From: Streptomyces canus | GTDB lineage: Bacteria; Actinomycetota; Actinomycetes; Streptomycetales; Streptomycetaceae | DNA: 33,094 nucleotides | Direction: 5' to 3' | NCBI RefSeq assembly: GCF_001514145.1 | Contig: NZ_KQ948673.1 | Coordinates: 1-33,094, forward strand | Part shown: one piece after another, positions 1 to 6,949 of the stretch | Position numbering within the stretch: the stretch's first letter is position 1 | Layout: the number at the start of each line of letters is the position of its first letter | The notes under the pieces: model-generated | What the model was told of the DNA's origin: nothing | What the model saw: only the letters and a program-made list of their open reading frames with translations | The model's database searches: none | Program-made: the position numbers and the translations under genes

Positions 1-10
1 GTTCTCATGA

Positions 11-181
11 ACAAAGCCATGGCAGCACGGCGTCGAGCGGACGGAGGTGCCGGGCGAGCTGGTCGTCGGCAGCGGCTTCGTGGTCGTCGCTGACAGGCGC
101 ACGTTCGACGGCATCGTCGGTGAGCTCGAATGGCCGAACCGCTTCGGCTGGGCCGCGATCGGTGACGGGCTCAGCTTTTAG
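11..181 (+). pseudogene. C-terminal fragment of an unrecognised protein
   Basis: An open frame runs from just after a TGA at 8-10 to a TAG at 179-181. It encodes about 56 residues, including the stretch GELVVGSGFVVVADRRTFDG and ending in WAAIGDGLSF. The composition looks like the end of a real protein rather than a shadow frame. No ATG with a ribosome site precedes it and the frame is closed at the left edge. It is therefore either a decayed tail or a gene joined to upstream sequence by a frameshift. I do not recognise the family. Confidence 0.3.
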
Positions 182-278
182 ACCGTCAACGTGCCACCGC
201 CCGGCTCATCCTGCAGCAACCTTGACTGAGGCGGCGCCGTCCGAGCAGCACCCGGGCTCAGTCCTCCCTCTTGAGACG

Positions 279-1103
279 TCAGGACCGGAAGAACTCCAGC
301 AGGTCGGCGTTGACGGTGTCCGCATGCGTGGTCGGCATGCCATGAGGGAATCCGGCATACGTCTTGAGCTCGCCGTTCCGAAGCAGCTTCGCCGACAGTG
401 GCCCAGAGTTCTCATACGGCACGATCTGGTCGTCGTCGCCATGCATGACCAGAACCGGGACCGAGATCTTCTTGAGGTCTTCGGTGAAGTCGGTCTGCGA
501 GAACGCCACGACGCCGTCGTAGTGGGCCTTCGCGCCACCCATCATGCCCTGTCGCCACCAGTTCTGGATGTTGGCCTCGGACGGCTCGGCACCCGGGCGG
601 TTGTAGCCGTAGAAGGGGCCGGACGGCAGCGCCCTGTAGAACTCTGAGCGATTCTTGGCCAGTTGCGCCTGAATGTCGTCGAAAACGCTCCTGGGCACAC
701 CGTTCGGGTTGGCCTCGGTCTGCACCATGAGAGGCGGTACCGCAGCGATGAGCGCCGCCTTGTCCACGCGCTCCTCGCCGTGGCGGGCGAGGTAGCGCAC
801 CACCTCACCGCCGCCTGTCGAGTGGCCGACGTGGATGGCGTTGCGCAGGTCGAGGTGAGCGGTCACCGCAGCCAGGTCGTCGGCGTAGTGGTCCAGGTCG
901 TGCCCCTCGTCGACCTGTGCCGATCGGCCGTGCCCTCGGCGGTCGTGAGCGACGACCCGGTAGCCGTTCCGCAGAAAGAACAGCATCTGGTTGTCCCAGT
1001 CGTCCGCCGACAGCGGCCAGCCGTGGCTGAACACCACCGGCTGACCCGAACCCCAGTCCTTGTAGAAAATCTCCGTGCCGTCGTTCGTGGTGATGAAAGG
1101 CAT
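279..1103 (-). CDS. Alpha/beta hydrolase, non-heme chloroperoxidase type
   Basis: This is a cytoplasmic serine hydrolase of the cofactor-free bacterial haloperoxidase/esterase family, 274 residues, the usual length. The fold shows HGWP (oxyanion region, about 27-30), the nucleophile elbow GHSTGG with Ser95, HGDDDQIVP with Asp225 and GFPHGMP with His254. This triad keeps the spacing known from chloroperoxidases CPO-L and CPO-T. The start at 1103 was chosen because GGAG sits at the right distance upstream; an in-frame start 22 codons earlier lacks one. Such enzymes hydrolyse esters and can form peracids from acetate; the natural substrate cannot be read from the sequence. The gene stands alone, with a decayed SnoaL-like gene upstream and an inverted repeat about 110 bp before the start. 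Confidence 0.9.
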   Translation of the reverse strand: MPFITTNDGTEIFYKDWGSGQPVVFSHGWPLSADDWDNQMLFFLRNGYRVVAHDRRGHGRSAQVDEGHDLDHYADDLAAVTAHLDLRNAIHVGHSTGGGEVVRYLARHGEERVDKAALIAAVPPLMVQTEANPNGVPRSVFDDIQAQLAKNRSEFYRALPSGPFYGYNRPGAEPSEANIQNWWRQGMMGGAKAHYDGVVAFSQTDFTEDLKKISVPVLVMHGDDDQIVPYENSGPLSAKLLRNGELKTYAGFPHGMPTTHADTVNADLLEFFRS

Positions 1104-1214
1104 TTTGATCTCCGTTCTCGGTCCGCGTGCGACTGTTCGGGACAAGCCAGAAATTTCCCCAATGCGCACGTTAACTGCTCTCTTGCTCGACCCTACTGAA
1201 TCCCGTCATCCTGT

Positions 1215-1244
1215 GACCGTCAGATGACTGGAGTGATGACGGTC
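1215..1244. promoter_or_regulatory. Inverted repeat upstream of the chloroperoxidase-type gene
   Basis: Arms GACCGTCA (1215-1222) and TGACGGTC (1237-1244) are perfect complements separated by 14 bases. The left arm overlaps the 12-mer CCGTCAGATGAC (1217-1228), which recurs exactly at 2649-2660 upstream of the second hydrolase. Both hydrolases are on the minus strand, so this may be a shared operator. No regulator can be assigned. Confidence 0.35.
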
Positions 1245-1469
1245 GGCATCGGACGCCTGGTCGCGAGGTAAGGGTGAGGCGTCCCGAGCCATGCCGAAGT
1301 GGCGTGGGTGCCGACGGCGGCGACACATGCTGCTCGGCCGCATCATCCGAGGTCGGGGCGCATTTGTCGGCCCCGGCCCGGAACGGCAGAGACGAGGAGA
1401 GCGGGTGGCGGACTGGCCGCCGGCGGTCACATCGATACCGTCGAAGTACACGTCGCCGAGATTCGTCCG

Positions 1470-1693
1470 GACGTGTTCCTGGCCGGCTGGCGGGAGGCCG
1501 GCGATCTGACCGCCTTGGAACGCTATTGGGCCACCCCCAACATTCAGCACAGTCCGAACCTTCGCAATGGCACGGATGGCCTGCGTGCGGCCGTACCAGT
1601 GGCTGGTCCCCGCACGGCGACGCGGCCATCGTCGGCACCTTTCACTTCGAGGAGGGACGCATAGCCGAGCACCGGGATGTCGTGCAGCCGTAG
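1470..1693 (+). pseudogene. SnoaL-like (NTF2-fold) protein, internally deleted and frameshifted
   Basis: Two halves of a SnoaL-like protein lie in different frames. The first, in the frame of 1470-1589, reads LERYWATPNIQHSPN then GTDGLRA, matching the family block for a histidine-containing pocket followed by a G-x-DGLRA turn. The second, 1613-1693, reads GDAAIVGTFHFEEGRIAEHR then DVVQP and a stop, matching the usual end (GRIVEHWDVVQP). Only 23 bases separate the halves, while the family normally has tens of residues there, so an internal deletion shifted the frame. The Trp normally found before DVVQP is Arg. No convincing start is visible. Related genes of unknown role often sit near hydrolases in Streptomyces. 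Confidence 0.6.
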
Positions 1694-1733
1694 GTTCCTC
1701 CCTGCACGGGCGCATACCTGATCGGTGAGGCGT

Positions 1734-1756
1734 CACCGGCACCGGCACCGGCACCG
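1734..1756. repeat. Short tandem repeat of CACCGG, about 3.8 copies
   Basis: The hexamer CACCGG is repeated in tandem just before the strong hairpin at 1762-1799. It is probably simple slippage sequence in a non-coding gap, with no visible function. Confidence 0.5.
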
Positions 1757-1761
1757 AGGCA

Positions 1762-1799
1762 TGAAGCAGGCCCGGATGTCATCATCCGGGCCTGCTTCA
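1762..1799. terminator. Bidirectional hairpin terminator, 17-bp perfect stem
   Basis: The arms starting TGAAGCAGGCCCGGATG and ending in its exact complement enclose a TCAT loop. The stem is very stable and lies 70 bp past the stop of the minus-strand hydrolase and 69 bp past the end of the plus-strand SnoaL-like remnant. It would therefore serve both convergent units. There is no U-tract, which is common for actinomycete terminators. Confidence 0.8.
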
Positions 1800-1868
1800 G
1801 TTGTGAAGTCCGTTCACACCGACGCCCGTCCCGAACCGCCGTGGGCCTGCCGTCCGGGAGGGCGCCGC

Positions 1869-2579
1869 TCAGGCTCCGGCACGCAGGATGACATCTGCGA
1901 CCTCGGCCGGGTGGGAAGCGAACACCGCGTGGGAGGCGCCGTCGATGGCCACGATCGCCTCGGCCTTGGCTCGCTCGGCCATGAAGTGCTGGGAAGCAGC
2001 CGGGATGTTCTTGTCCGCCTCACCGAACACGAAGAAGCTCGGGTTGCTCTGCCATGCCTGCTCACCCTCGGCCGGCTCCTCCAGGGCGGCCAGAGTGATC
2101 GGTCGCTGCGTCGCTGCCATGATCCGGGCGGTGGCCTCGGGCACGTCAGCGACGAACTGCTGGTGGTAGAGCTCCTGCGCCACGTACATGTCCTGGTTGC
2201 CGTCCGGCAGCTTGACCGGTCGCAGCGTCTCAGCGAGCGTGCCGCCGGGGTACTTGCTGGACAGAGTGGCGGCGCTGTCCCCGGCCTGGGGTGCGAACCC
2301 GGCCACGTACACCAGTGACTTGACGTTGCCTGCGCCGGCGGCGGCCTTGCTGATCACCATGCCGCCGTAGGAGTGACCGACCAGAACGACCGGCCCCTCG
2401 ATCGAGTCGAGCAGGGCACGAACCTGGGCGGCGTCGTAGGCGACCGAACGCAGCGGGTTCGCCGCGGCGATCACAGGGTGGCCTTCGCCCTGCAGGCGTT
2501 CGACAATCGGTCCCCAGCCGCCCGACTCGGCGAACGCGCCGTGAACCAGGACGATCGTGGGCTTGGTCGTCTCCGACAT
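1869..2579 (-). CDS. Alpha/beta hydrolase, EstC/HNL-like
   Basis: This is a 236-residue cytoplasmic hydrolase of the compact alpha/beta-hydrolase group that includes EstC esterases and plant hydroxynitrile-lyase/salicylate-esterase relatives. It shows LVHGAFAESGGW near the N terminus (oxyanion site), the nucleophile elbow GHSYGG with Ser70, FGEADKNIP with Asp188 and DGASHAVF with His217. The start at 2579 has GGAGGA seven bases upstream; an earlier in-frame start lacks such a site. Members act on small esters or lactones, and the substrate here is unknown. Transcription ends towards the hairpin at 1762-1799. The upstream gap carries the motif CCGTCAGATGAC, shared with the other hydrolase, and an 18-bp inverted repeat. 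Confidence 0.9.
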   Translation of the reverse strand: MSETTKPTIVLVHGAFAESGGWGPIVERLQGEGHPVIAAANPLRSVAYDAAQVRALLDSIEGPVVLVGHSYGGMVISKAAAGAGNVKSLVYVAGFAPQAGDSAATLSSKYPGGTLAETLRPVKLPDGNQDMYVAQELYHQQFVADVPEATARIMAATQRPITLAALEEPAEGEQAWQSNPSFFVFGEADKNIPAASQHFMAERAKAEAIVAIDGASHAVFASHPAEVADVILRAGA

Positions 2580-2638
2580 GACTTCCTCCGTGGCGTAGTC
2601 GTTCCTGTTGACGCTCACCATGGTCGACCGGACGACGA

Positions 2639-2873
2639 CGGTCAGCGCCCGTCAGATGACGGCCTGTCGACGGTGGCCGACGGCACGCCACTACCGTCAC
2701 CTTGCGACATCCGCGACCCGGTCGGCCCGTCCGCACGGACGAGAGAGCGCCCGCGGCGGTCACAGCAGCCGGTGCGCCATGCCCGCCACGACTCTGAGCA
2801 GCGGAGATCCCCACCTTCTGACGCCGGTAGCCGGTGCTGGTCGACATGACTGTCCTCTGACGGGCGCTGACCG
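2639..2873. repeat. Long-range inverted repeat, 18-bp perfect arms
   Basis: The arm at 2639-2656 (CGGTCAGCGCCCGTCAGA) is repeated as its exact complement at 2856-2873. The 199 bp between them form part of the 346-bp non-coding gap between the minus-strand hydrolase and the plus-strand TehA-like remnant. Each arm sits near the start of one of the two divergent units. A protein bound at both could loop the DNA; alternatively these are the ends of a lost small element. No other gene was found in the gap. Confidence 0.55.
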
Positions 2874-2925
2874 GAGACGCAACGCCGAAAGTGGTTTCCG
2901 TCGTACCGACCGCGTGGAGGAAGCC

Positions 2926-3393
2926 ATGACCGTCACACACGTCCCATCCCGGCCGTCGGCCCAGCCGGCCGATACGTCGATGGCGGCGCCGACCCGGTTC
3001 CCACTGAACACTCTCGCGATCGGCTTCGGCCTCACGGGGCTGGCGGAAGTGTGGACGGAGGCCACACCGGCCCTCTCGCTCCCGCGTGCCGTTCCCCAGG
3101 CGTTCTGGGCCGTGGCAGCGATCGCCTGGGTATGGCTGATCACCGCGCACCTCGTGCGAGGCCGACGGAGCGACGAATCGTTGATCAGCCAATTGCGGCA
3201 CCCGGTGCAAGGGCCGATCGCGGCGCTGGCTCCGGTCACCGCCATGCCGATCGCCATCGACTTGTCCACGTGGTCCCTGATCGCCGGTCGGACCATGTTC
3301 TTCCTCGCGCTTGCCGCCTCGACGCTCCCGGCGGCCTGGCTGCTCGGCCACTGGCTCGAAGGCAACATCAAGCCGGAGTCCGTGCATCCGGGT
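2926..3393 (+). pseudogene. TehA/SLAC1-family (TDT) transporter, N-terminal half only
   Basis: The frame opens at ATG 2926 behind an excellent GGAGGA site. It encodes about 156 residues with four hydrophobic segments near 28-46, 58-76, 96-112 and 122-142. It ends in the block LEGNIKPESVHPG, which resembles the mid-protein turn of TDT-family tellurite-resistance/C4-dicarboxylate carriers (typically followed by a tyrosine-containing segment and six more helices). At 3393/3394 it runs in frame straight into an XRE regulator. A deletion has thus removed the second half of the transporter and the first codons of the regulator. The signals for transcription and translation remain, so a hybrid protein may still be made. 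Confidence 0.65.
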
Positions 3394-4262
3394 GCCTGCC
3401 GTGCCCGGCTGACGCCCGAAGAGGTCGGCCTGCCGGCCGGCGGCGGACGTCGCCATACTCCCGGACTGCGCCGGGAGGAGCTGGCCACGCTCGCCGGCAT
3501 CAGCATCGACTACTACGCACGCCTGGAACACGGCACGGAGACCCGGCCCAGCCCTTCCGTGGTCGACTCCCTCGCACGCGCACTCAAGCTCGAAGAGGGC
3601 GAACGCGATCACCTGCGCGCTCTCGCCGCGCGGTCGCCGCCCTCGCCGCCCGGTCGGCGCCCGAACCGCCGTCGGCGCCCAACCGCACCGTGCAGCCCGG
3701 CGTCAAGCTGCTGCTGGAGAGCCTGCGCCCCTACCCCGCGCACGTGTTCAGTCGCACCGGCGACGTGCTGGCGTACAACCCGGGCGGGCTGCGGTTGCTC
3801 CCCAGCATGGACGACTGGCCGGCCAAGCAGCGCAACATCGCCCGCTACGTCTTCCTGCACCCCGCCGCCCGAGGCCTGTTCGACGACTGGCACCACCAGG
3901 TCCGCAGCTGCGTCAACGGACTGCGCGCCCTGGCCGGCACGGAGCCGCACGCACCGGACCTGACGCAATTGGTCGGCGAACTCCAGCTCAAGAGCTCCGA
4001 GTTCGCGCGCACGTGGGAGCGCTACGACGTCAAGGGCCACACCTATGGGCGCAAGACCTTCCACCATCCCGAGGTCGGCGACCTGACCTTGGGCTACCAG
4101 ACGATGCAACTGCAGGGCACCCCGGGCCAGTGCATGGTCGTGTACTACGCCGAGTCCGGCACCCCCGAACACGACGCGTTGACCCTGCTCGACCTGGCCG
4201 CCACCGAGTCACAGCACGCCAAGGAATTTTCGCCCGACTGGCAGCCCCTCGACAACGCATGA
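3394..4262 (+). pseudogene. XRE regulator with MmyB-like ligand domain, 5'-truncated and frameshifted
   Basis: From 3394 the sequence reads RARLTPEEVGLPAGGGRRHT then PGLRREELATLAGISIDYY, the signature of actinomycete XRE regulators that carry an MmyB-like ligand-binding domain. The first ten or so codons are missing. The frame breaks at a 20-bp near-exact tandem duplication (3621-3660). Downstream, the ligand-binding half continues in another frame (APEPPSAPNRTVQPGVKLLL, then PYPAHVFSRTGDVLAYNP, ending WQPLDNA at 4262). Removing one repeat unit restores a single frame. In this family such regulators usually control a neighbouring oxidoreductase or hydrolase gene. The stop TGA overlaps the ATG of the next XRE fragment (ATGA). 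Confidence 0.75.
3621..3660. repeat. 20-bp tandem duplication that causes the XRE frameshift
   Basis: Units 3621-3640 and 3641-3660 are 17/20 identical and adjacent; both encode ALAARS in their own frame. Twenty is not a multiple of three, and the frame before and after differs by exactly the amount one unit would add. The three mismatches suggest that the event is not very recent, unless the sequence was already partly repetitive. Confidence 0.75.
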
Positions 4263-4453
4263 GCAAAGGATTGGACCGGCGCGCCGAGCTGCGGGAATTC
4301 CTCCGGTCCCGGCGGGCCCGACTCAGACCCGAGGACGTGGGGTTGCCGGCGTCGGGGCGACACCGGGTGCCGGGACTGCGCCGCGAGGAGCTCGCGCGAC
4401 TGGCGGGGGTGTCCTTCGCGAACTGCACGCGCCTGAAACAGGGCGACGGTGAC
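4259..4453 (+). pseudogene. Second XRE regulator, N-terminal DNA-binding part only
   Basis: ATG 4259 overlaps the stop of the previous regulator. The first 65 codons encode a typical start (RRAELREFLRSRRARLRPED) and the helix-turn-helix block PGLRREELARLAGVSFANCT. Family members have a Tyr-Tyr pair where this one has Asn-Cys, and a Glu-x-Gly turn where this one has KQGDGD. After 4453 homology stops, and a DUF4440-like fragment follows in another frame. This is a truncated gene, not a working regulator. Confidence 0.7.
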
Positions 4454-4463
4454 ACCATGTCAC

Positions 4464-4619
4464 ACCGAAGCCCTGGACAACCTGCTCGCCGACGGCTGCA
4501 CCCTCACCCACATCACCGGATACGTACAGCCCAAGGGCGAATGGCTGTCGCAGATGCGTGCCGGCCAGTTCCTCTACCACGGGATCGAGGAGAAGCGCGT
4601 CGCGAAGACGACACATGAT
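4464..4619 (+). pseudogene. DUF4440/NTF2-like protein, internal fragment
   Basis: About 52 residues starting TEALDNLLADGCTLTHITGY and continuing VQPKGEWLSQMRAGQFLYH match the conserved front half of small NTF2-fold (DUF4440) proteins, in which a short loop ThxTGyxQPKxEWL is diagnostic. The true start and the C-terminal half are missing. It is joined to the XRE fragment without a spacer and followed by unrelated codons. This is the remains of a deletion. Confidence 0.55.
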
Positions 4620-4677
4620 CCGTGGTCCGCTCGGCCGCCACGACCTGGTGAGCGGAAGGTGAAGCGCGGGCGGCGCT

Positions 4678-4724
4678 GACCCGTACGGGCCCGCCGAGGG
4701 GTGCTCGACGGGCCCGTACGGGTC
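4678..4724. terminator. Bidirectional hairpin terminator, 16-bp perfect stem
   Basis: The arm GACCCGTACGGGCCCG (4678-4693) and its exact complement (4709-4724) enclose a 15-base loop. It sits 32 bp beyond the stop of the minus-strand glycoside hydrolase and at the end of the plus-strand broken regulator region, so it serves both directions. Confidence 0.85.
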
Positions 4725-4756
4725 GGATCAGTGGTCGCGGGGAACAGGTGCCGGCA

Positions 4757-6235
4757 TCAGCTTCTGGCCCACTGCTGGTTGCTGCTTCCGTTGCAGTACC
4801 AGACATCGACCGCCGTGCCGTTGCCGGTGCCCGCTCCGGCCGCGTCCAGGCAGAGCGCCGGGTTCGCGACGCTGGTGACGGAGAGGTCCGCGTTCACGTT
4901 CCACTGTTGTGCCGCCGCGCCGGTGCAGTCCTCGATGACCACGGGGTCCCCCGCCGTGGCTCCGGTACCTCCCACGGTCATGCACTTGTTGCCGTAGACG
5001 GTGAGTTGCTTGTCAGCGTTCCAGTTCCAGGTCTGGTTGCCGCCGGCGTTGCAGTCCCACAGGTCGAGTTGGGTGCCGTTGGCCGTGCTGAAGCCGGGCA
5101 CGTCGACGCAGCGGTTGGAGCCCACCCCACGCAGGACCTCGCCGGGAGGCGCGGGCGGCAGGTCGTTGACGGGCGGGGTCTTGCCGAAGCCGTAGCCCCA
5201 GCGCAGCAGGGCGACTCCGGTGGCGCTGTTGTCCACCATGTTGCCCTCGGAGTCCAGCGACTCGATCGAGTAGGCGTCGCCGAACCTCAGTCCCGGCCAG
5301 TACACCAGTCCCATCCCCTTGCTGCGCGCGGTGTTGGCCACGGCCGCGAGATACGAGGTGTAGACGTTGCCGTTCCAGGCGCCGTAGTTCAGACCGATGG
5401 TCATCGGGGAGCCGGCCTCGTCGATGATGGTCCGGCCGGCGTACTTGCCGATCCGGGCTTCGAGGTCGGCGGTCCAGTCCGCCTGTTGGGTGTAGCTGGC
5501 CCAGAAGCCGTAGAAGTGCAACGACAGCAGCGTTCCCCGCAGTTCCGGAGCCGCGCCGACGCCGGTGACGTTGTCGTTGTAGCCGGTACCGCTGATCACG
5601 ACACGGCCGCGCGGGACGTCCTTGTGCTGGGCGAGCCAGCCACTGGTGACGGACACCCACTGGTCCAGGGTGTAGCCGTGCGGCTCGTTCATGGGCTCGA
5701 AGTAGACCCGCGGGTTGTGCTTGTACTCCCGCACCACGGTGTTCCACATCGTCTTCCAGGCGGCCGTGTCGTCGACCAGGCCGTCCTTGCTGCTGTCGGC
5801 CTCCCAGTAGCTGACGATGACCTTGTCGCCGTCGGCCGTGGCCGCGTCGATCGTCGCCCGGTACGACTTCCACCAGGTGGTGCCCACGCTCGCCGGGTTG
5901 ATCGGCAGTCGCAGCGTGTTGGCGCCCAGGTTCTTCTTGAAGCCGCGCACCATGCGACCCGTGGTGCGGTAGACCGTGCGGTAGTCGTCGGTCACCGACA
6001 GCCCGCTGGGCACGACGGCGTCACTGGCGTAGTTGTCCCGCGGGTCTGCCCAGTTCACCCCGCGGAAGTCACTGGTGCCGCCCTTCGGCGCGGACTTCAC
6101 CGGCGCGGGCGAGGCGGCCGACGTCTCGGCGGCCGGCTGGGCGAAGGCGGGGGCGGTCAGGAACATGAGGGTCGCGCCGAAGCCGGCCATGAGCACACTG
6201 GCCAGTCGTCTCGGTCTCGTCGGGGTCTTGGTCAT
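4757..6235 (-). CDS. Secreted glycoside hydrolase family 5 enzyme with C-terminal ricin-B/CBM13 domain
   Basis: This 492-residue exported beta-glycanase has a Sec signal peptide: positively charged residues 3-10, a hydrophobic core at 11-27 and a likely cut after APAFA (about 32). The GH5 catalytic domain spans about 54-350, with the acid/base in PMNEPHG (Glu184), a conserved LHFYGFW strand (His240) and the nucleophile in IIDEAGSP (Glu273). A Pro-rich linker (354-365) leads to a beta-trefoil CBM13 at about 368-492, with three Q-x-W repeats (NQTW, AQQW, NQQW) and paired cysteines. The substrate is likely cellulose, mannan or a related beta-glycan; the sequence does not decide. The start at 6235 has GGAG upstream. 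Two palindromes before the gene suggest sugar-responsive repression. Confidence 0.92.
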   Translation of the reverse strand: MTKTPTRPRRLASVLMAGFGATLMFLTAPAFAQPAAETSAASPAPVKSAPKGGTSDFRGVNWADPRDNYASDAVVPSGLSVTDDYRTVYRTTGRMVRGFKKNLGANTLRLPINPASVGTTWWKSYRATIDAATADGDKVIVSYWEADSSKDGLVDDTAAWKTMWNTVVREYKHNPRVYFEPMNEPHGYTLDQWVSVTSGWLAQHKDVPRGRVVISGTGYNDNVTGVGAAPELRGTLLSLHFYGFWASYTQQADWTADLEARIGKYAGRTIIDEAGSPMTIGLNYGAWNGNVYTSYLAAVANTARSKGMGLVYWPGLRFGDAYSIESLDSEGNMVDNSATGVALLRWGYGFGKTPPVNDLPPAPPGEVLRGVGSNRCVDVPGFSTANGTQLDLWDCNAGGNQTWNWNADKQLTVYGNKCMTVGGTGATAGDPVVIEDCTGAAAQQWNVNADLSVTSVANPALCLDAAGAGTGNGTAVDVWYCNGSSNQQWARS

Positions 6236-6305
6236 GTCGTCTCCAGTGACGAAAGTGCGGGTTGCGGAGTGCGGGTTCGTCACTTGAGCCGAGGCAGTGA
6301 TGAAT

Positions 6306-6327
6306 GAGGGGCTGTATACAGACCCTC
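6306..6327. promoter_or_regulatory. 22-bp near-perfect palindrome upstream of the GH5 gene
   Basis: The half GAGGGGCTGTA is mirrored by TACAGACCCTC with one mismatch; the core CTGTATACAG is perfect. It lies 71 bp upstream of the GH5 start codon, where the promoter should be. It resembles a dimeric repressor operator. It is unlike the CebR box of cellulase genes (TGGGAGCGCTCCCA). Confidence 0.55.
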
Positions 6328-6342
6328 AAACCCGTTCAAACC

Positions 6343-6366
6343 GGCAATGGTTACGTAACCATTGCC
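6343..6366. promoter_or_regulatory. 24-bp perfect palindrome, LacI-type operator candidate
   Basis: The half GGCAATGGTTAC (6343-6354) is followed directly by its exact complement, with CG at the dyad. The centre TGGTTACGTAACCA fits the general LacI-family pattern (T-G-N-N-A-N-C-G-N-T-N-N-C-A loosely). It lies about 108 bp before the GH5 start, 15 bp from the other palindrome. No LacI gene is in the window. Confidence 0.6.
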
Positions 6367-6426
6367 CGGACACTGGCACGCCGCCCGCACTCGTGACAAG
6401 ACCCGCGACGGTCCTGAGTCCAGCTC

Positions 6427-6612
6427 ACCCCAGGTTCCGCCTCGGTACGTATCGACCCTCCAGTTCCGCTCGGCATGCGACGCCAGCCGTGACCGCCCGC
6501 CCGGCTGGACGTTGCGGCTGAGGTCGACCGTCAGTGATCGGCCCGTGATGCCCGCAGCGCGCAGTTCCGCTTCCGCCGTGTCGCGGGCCTGGTCGGCTGC
6601 GGGTCGAAGACG
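6427..6612 (-). pseudogene. Possible TadE-like pilus protein remnant
   Basis: The minus-strand frame includes AEAELRAAGITGRSLTVDLS and, after a break in similarity, RVDTYRGG. TadE-type proteins of Streptomyces tight-adherence clusters have a helix of Ala/Arg-rich residues, a strand like this and a terminal VDTYRG block. The membrane helix that should come first is absent and the frame runs on past the normal end. It is weak evidence: it may be a decayed gene or chance. Confidence 0.25.
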
Positions 6613-6731
6613 CCGCCCACCAGGCGGCGCGCGCCGCGAGCACGCCTCAGGGCACCACTCCCCCAATGGGTTCGAATACCCGGTCAGCCCGGCGCCCTCA
6701 TGACTCGTTGCCCGTGTCAATCGCATCGCCG

Positions 6732-6809
6732 GGAACCGACCTGTCCACGCACAATTTCGGGGACCTCCAGGCCGTCGCCAGCGAACTCAACAGCCGTCCG
6801 CGCAAAACG
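6732..6809 (+). mobile_element. IS30-family transposase fragment (C-terminal motif)
   Basis: The frame reads GTDLSTHNFGDLQAVASELN followed by SRPRKT. This is the conserved tail of IS30 transposases, in which the LN-x-RPRK-T block normally continues LGW. Only about 26 residues remain, and the DDE catalytic core is gone. Terminal repeats were not recognised. It lies in the 714-bp gap between the GH5 and YrhK-like genes, which otherwise holds only the palindromes and the doubtful TadE remnant. Confidence 0.65.
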
Positions 6810-6949
6810 CCCCGCCCCGCACGATCTGGTCAGGTGCGATCGGCTTCGGTCTCGTGACTTCCCTGGACTGCGGCCGCCGGCCGGCTTCGCGGAGCACCCT
6901 GTGCCGGTGACGGTGAGGCAGTGCTCAGCGTCACCCCTGCCTGCCAGGC

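Noticed and set aside
1171..1754. Overlapping minus-strand frames of 155-182 codons
   Set aside because: Arg/Pro-rich, without family motifs, and opposite the recognisable SnoaL-like remnant.
4748..6307. A 519-codon plus-strand open frame antisense to the GH5 gene
   Set aside because: It is a shadow of high-GC codon bias: no ribosome site, low-complexity Val/Gly/Arg composition, and the minus strand clearly encodes a complete enzyme.
6668..6681. GGGTTCGAATACCC resembling the T-arm of a tRNA
   Set aside because: The loop has one base too many and no acceptor, D-arm or anticodon arm can be folded around it, so it is neither a tRNA nor a clear attachment site.
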